From: an uncultured Lachnospiraceae bacterium
GTDB lineage: Bacteria > Bacillota > Clostridia > Lachnospirales > Lachnospiraceae
NCBI GenBank assembly: GCA_945833775.1
Contig: CAMAGI010000004.1
Location: 1 to 61,975, forward strand
Reading direction: 5' to 3'
DNA: 61,975 nt
Positions 58,706 to 61,975 of the stretch are shown piece after piece (the stretch's first letter is position 1; each line of letters starts with the position of its first letter). A program made the translations under genes and the position numbers. Below the pieces are notes generated by a model. The model searched no databases. It was not told where the DNA came from and worked only from the letters and a program-made list of their open reading frames with translations.

Positions 58706-60001
58706 TCACCTTGAAAACTTTGCCGGATTGTCAAGCACTTCTCCGTCTCTGCCAAACCGTGAACCATGGCAGGGACAATCCCAGGAATGCTCCCCCGGAT
58801 TCCACTTCAGGGCACATCCCATATGCGTACAGCGTCTGAGTGTCGGCGTAAGGAAGTTGACTCCCGTCTCCAGCACATTGAACAGAAGCTGCGGCTTCAA
58901 CATACTGCGGCCTGGAGAAAACAACTCCGCCATGGAGTTCTCCCTTCCCTGCACCAGATCACAAAGCAGCATGGCAGCTACCATGGAGAATGTCATACCC
59001 CATTTGTTGAAGCCGGTTGCCACATAGAGATTCGGTGTTCGTGCCGAATACTGTCCGATATAGGGGATGCCGTCAAGACTCATACAGTCCTGGGTTGCCC
59101 AGCGGTACTTAATCCGGGCATTCGGATAATTGGACGCTGCAAAGGCTTCCAGTTCTTTCCAGCCACCGCCCTGTTTTCCCGTGCGATGACCGCCTCCTCC
59201 CAGCAATAAGAATTCCCGGTATTCACGAAAGGACAACCCACCTCGCGCTTCATCCACATACATTCCGTCCACTTTCGTTGCCTGCTCCAATGCAAGTACA
59301 TAGGAGCGATGCTGATAGAGCTTTAGAAAATAGCTCCCGTGCCGGTTCAGAAAGGGAAAATGGGTTGTCACAATGAATCTCCCGGCCCGGATACTGCCAT
59401 GTGCGGTGACTGCCGTATTCCCCCGTATATTGTCAACATAGGTATTCTCATAGATCGGCAGTTCCTTCGCAATTTGGGCAATCAATTTCAGCGGATGAAA
59501 CTGTGCCTGATGGGGAAAACAGACTGCTCCCCGGGTCGGGAAGGGCAACGGCAGCTTCCGAACAAATTCTGCAGGAAATCCAAGAGAATTGGCTGCTCTT
59601 ACCTCCCGCTCGATCCGCTCTCTGTCCCGCAAAGAATACACATAGGCATCTTTTTCTTCCCATTCACAGGGAATCTTGTCCGCCAGTTCCCGATAATGTT
59701 CCAGTGCATTCTCGTTGGCTTTCCAATAAATTGCTGCCTTCTCCCTGCCCAGGGTACGGATCAGCCTGTCATAGATCAGACCATGCTGGGAAGTGAGTTT
59801 TGCCGTGGTATTTCGGGTAATCCCACCGGCTATGCGCTCCCCTTCCACCAGCATACAATCCACGCCCGCCTGCTTTAAAAAGTATGCACACAGAATGCCG
59901 CAGAGTCCTCCTCCAATGACTAATACGTCCGTTTCGGCATCCCCCTGCAGCGTCTCAAATTCCGGCAAATGAACGGTATCGGACCATACCGATTCTCCCA
60001 T
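58706..60001 (-). CDS. FAD-dependent oxidoreductase with C-terminal Rieske domain
   Basis: The 431-residue protein has a DadA-like FAD-binding domain with VLVIGGGLCGILCAYFLKQAG (about 26-46) and the substrate domain with VATGFNKWGMTFS near residue 330. It ends with a Rieske domain, CTHMGCALKWN and CPCHGSRF (ligands Cys and His at about 390-413). It resembles B. subtilis YhfW. The physiological substrate is unknown. GGGAGG lies six bases before the ATG. The end is short by a few residues compared with other Rieske tails (NPAKFSR). A terminator follows at 58564-58610. Confidence 0.9.
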   Translation of the reverse strand: MGESVWSDTVHLPEFETLQGDAETDVLVIGGGLCGILCAYFLKQAGVDCMLVEGERIAGGITRNTTAKLTSQHGLIYDRLIRTLGREKAAIYWKANENALEHYRELADKIPCEWEEKDAYVYSLRDRERIEREVRAANSLGFPAEFVRKLPLPFPTRGAVCFPHQAQFHPLKLIAQIAKELPIYENTYVDNIRGNTAVTAHGSIRAGRFIVTTHFPFLNRHGSYFLKLYQHRSYVLALEQATKVDGMYVDEARGGLSFREYREFLLLGGGGHRTGKQGGGWKELEAFAASNYPNARIKYRWATQDCMSLDGIPYIGQYSARTPNLYVATGFNKWGMTFSMVAAMLLCDLVQGRENSMAELFSPGRSMLKPQLLFNVLETGVNFLTPTLRRCTHMGCALKWNPGEHSWDCPCHGSRFGRDGEVLDNPAKFSR

Positions 60002-60126
60002 ACAAAACCTCCCAAATAATTGAATTACTCATAGTTTTGAGAGAATCCGCAGTTTTATACATTAGATGAATGGGGATATTCCTTTGTTACACATGCCAGG
60101 ATACTGAAGGCAAAAGCCCAGCGAAC

Positions 60127-60314
60127 TAAAATTGTCAGAATTGTTTGTCATCTACAGGAGCCTTAGTTGCACTTAGAAGTGGCAAAGCTGTGTTGTGAAC
60201 AAAAATCCGCTTGTCTGAGCGTAGCGAGTTACGGATTTTGTGAACGTATTTAGCTGCTTTGACAATTCTTAGTGCAACTTGGCTCCGCAGCCGCAAACAA
60301 TTCTGACAATTTTA
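60127..60314. mobile_element. 188-bp fold-back element (MITE-like)
   Basis: The ends are perfect 21-bp inverted repeats, 60127-60147 and 60294-60314 (TAAAATTGTCAG.. and ..CTGACAATTTTA). Inside are further matching pairs: GGAGCC/GGCTCC, AGTTGCACT/AGTGCAACT, CAAAG/CTTTG and ACAAAAATCCG/CGGATTTTGT, so the whole element folds back on itself. Both ends carry a TA dinucleotide, as after insertion at TA by IS630/mariner-type transposases. It holds no gene. It fills most of the 60002-60334 gap; the rest holds the oxidoreductase leader, with no clear promoter. Confidence 0.7.
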
Positions 60315-60334
60315 CGTCGAAAGTGTTTTTACTG

Positions 60335-61912
60335 TCACAACAGCGGTGCAATCGTCTTCATGAGAAAGCCGATGCATTTTACCGACTTCTTCTCCTTCTT
60401 GACGGTTTCCGGAGTTACCTGCCGGCAGACCTCTCGCGTCGCCACAAAATCTGCTTCAATCTGCGGGATGCAATCCACCTGATACAGGTAGGTTGCGCAC
60501 TCAAAATGATGATAGAGGCTACGATAATCCAGATTGATGGTTCCGACCACCGCCTCCCGGTCATCGCTCACAAACACCTTCGCATGGACAAACCCCGGCG
60601 TATACTCGTAGATCCGGACGCCGGATGCCAAAAGCGAAGCGTAATGGGTTTTCGCCAGTGCGTAAGGAATCCTCTTATCCGGAATACCGGGCAGGATCAG
60701 CTCCACCTCAACACCGCGCTCAGCGGCAAATTTTAAAGCAGCCTCCATCTCTCCGTCCAGAATCAGATAAGGTGTCATAATATGGACATACCGTTTTGCG
60801 CGGTTTAGGATATCCATGTAGACACGCTCTCCCACCTTGTCATCATCCAGCGGACAGTCTCCGTAGGGAATGACATATCCTGAGGTCTCCGCAGGGGCAA
60901 GGGTATCATAGGTAAGGTAGGATGCAAAGTCCGCTTTTTTCTCGTCCACATTCCACATCTGCAGGAACATCAGGGTATAACTCTTGACCGCTTCTCCCTT
61001 TACCATAACCGCCGTGTCCTTCCAGTGCCCGAATTTCACCTTATGGTTGATATATTCGTCCGCCAGATTTACGCCGCCGTTAAATGCCGTATGCCCGTCA
61101 ATCACCAGAATCTTGCGGTGATCCCGGTAATTGTAATGGGTGGAGATAAAGGGGGTAACCGGTGCAAACATTTTACAACGGATTCCTAATGCCTTCAGGC
61201 GCTTCGGATAATTCGCAGGAAGCAGTGCGAGCTCACAAGTCCCGTCATACAAAACTCTGACCTCCACCCCTTCTTTGGCCTTGCGGGCAAGAATCTCCAA
61301 CACCTTGCCCCACATCAGTCCCTCGTCGACAATAAAATACTCCAGGAAAATAAAATGCCTGGCCTGCTCCAGCTGTCGCAGCATCTCCTCCCATTTTGCT
61401 TCACCCAGCGGGAAGTAGGTTACTGCGGTGTGATCATACACCGGATAGCAGCCGCTTCGATGGATATAATGTGCCAGATTGGCAACACCGGCATCTTCCT
61501 TTCGAAGGGCTTCCATCACCTCTTTCTCCTGCGGAATGCTGTCCATGGTACCTGTGATCAGCCGGTTCAGTCTGGCCTTTAACGCCCGATGACCGATGTT
61601 ACTCTGGGTATACCAGTACAACAATACGCCAAACACCGGCATCAGCATAATCACGATCATCCAGGTAAGTTTTACCGACGGGTCAATACGGCTGTTGATC
61701 AGATACAATACCATGCCGGCAGTAAACAAAACGGTACTTCCCAAAATATGCGGCAGGAAGTCTGCAAAGCGAAAGAACATGCCAAACAGCAGAAGAACCT
61801 GCAAAATCAACAGAATCAGAAAGATCCCCAACCGGCTGAATATGGCATGAATCAATCCCTTTTGTCCCTTTTTCAACAAGGATAAACCATTGTCTTCCTC
61901 TTGTGTCTGCAT
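60335..61912 (-). CDS. cls: Cardiolipin synthase
   Basis: The 525-residue phospholipase D family enzyme has two N-terminal membrane segments (about 25-50 and 60-80), a third near 90-105, and two HKD motifs: HRKILVIDGHTAFNGG (first His near 265) and HAKVFVSDD (about 450). The open frame begins at 61951, but the ATG at 61910-61912 has GGAGGA six bases upstream. It joins two phosphatidylglycerol molecules into cardiolipin. The region 61913-61975 holds only its leader. Confidence 0.94.
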   Translation of the reverse strand: MQTQEEDNGLSLLKKGQKGLIHAIFSRLGIFLILLILQVLLLFGMFFRFADFLPHILGSTVLFTAGMVLYLINSRIDPSVKLTWMIVIMLMPVFGVLLYWYTQSNIGHRALKARLNRLITGTMDSIPQEKEVMEALRKEDAGVANLAHYIHRSGCYPVYDHTAVTYFPLGEAKWEEMLRQLEQARHFIFLEYFIVDEGLMWGKVLEILARKAKEGVEVRVLYDGTCELALLPANYPKRLKALGIRCKMFAPVTPFISTHYNYRDHRKILVIDGHTAFNGGVNLADEYINHKVKFGHWKDTAVMVKGEAVKSYTLMFLQMWNVDEKKADFASYLTYDTLAPAETSGYVIPYGDCPLDDDKVGERVYMDILNRAKRYVHIMTPYLILDGEMEAALKFAAERGVEVELILPGIPDKRIPYALAKTHYASLLASGVRIYEYTPGFVHAKVFVSDDREAVVGTINLDYRSLYHHFECATYLYQVDCIPQIEADFVATREVCRQVTPETVKKEKKSVKCIGFLMKTIAPLL

Positions 61913-61975
61913 CAATACTCCTCCAATATCTCTACCGGAACTCCGGAACATCGGCCTAGCGGATCGGGTTGTGAT

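Noticed and set aside
58706-58730. Frameshift at the end of the FAD/Rieske gene
   Set aside because: The tail is a few residues shorter than usual, but all Rieske ligands are present and the stop is followed by an ordinary gap and terminator. No second frame continues the domain in a convincing way.

Overview
The window is 62 kb of a spore-forming Clostridia chromosome, most likely a gut-type Lachnospiraceae. The evidence is a complete spoIIIAA-AH operon, the clostridial block asp23-like/nusB/xseA/xseB/ispA/dxs/tlyA/nadK/argR/recN, strong AGGAGG-type ribosome binding sites throughout, and many carbohydrate ABC importer and glycosidase genes. Every confident gene is on the minus strand, so the window reads from right (upstream) to left (downstream). 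The assignment to family rests on gene content and synteny, not on a search.

Left third (1-14741), accessory carbohydrate region. A nine-gene locus runs from 12155 to 1. It holds two CUT1-type ABC importers (two permease pairs, one very large membrane-anchored binding protein with added beta-sandwich modules, one ordinary lipoprotein binding protein). Between them lie a secreted NHL beta-propeller protein, a Yip1-family membrane protein and a membrane-anchored DUF5696 protein. No cognate ATPase is present. The last gene has its own promoter followed by a LacI-type palindrome. Upstream is a double SGNH-hydrolase esterase.

Middle (14805-36651), conserved core. The block recN to the Asp23 gene appears to be one transcription unit with an extended -10 promoter at 23929-23958. 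deoB, prfC and a transglutaminase-like lipoprotein gene form a second unit with a promoter at 28107-28135. The spoIIIA operon follows, with a near-consensus sigma-E-type promoter directly before spoIIIAH and an unusually long spoIIIAA/spoIIIAB overlap. Next come a small FeoB-associated-type cysteine-rich protein (too short for ordinary ORF cut-offs), a second transglutaminase-like protein, an unrecognised membrane protein and an AlkD-type DNA glycosylase.

Right part (36727-61975), signalling and accessory genes. It contains a soluble hybrid histidine kinase with a LacI-type sugar-binding sensor; a LytS-like kinase/SARP-like regulator pair that leads a run ending in a GH27 glycosidase; a GntR-controlled ABC-2 transporter; a TetR regulator next to a 7TM hybrid kinase; and an XRE regulator, two heterodimer-type ABC exporters, a GH27 enzyme with an inserted carbohydrate-binding-like module and an SLH-like/rhodanese protein. 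It ends with a DadA-Rieske oxidoreductase and cardiolipin synthase.

The non-coding DNA is notable. It has four tandem copies of a 63-bp hairpin repeat (57909-58134) with a fifth, inverted copy 18 kb away (39464-39504). A 188-bp fold-back element with 21-bp perfect termini lies at 60127-60314. A leader before the second GH27 gene has three hairpins and a hairpin loop perfectly complementary to the bases just upstream of the ribosome binding site.
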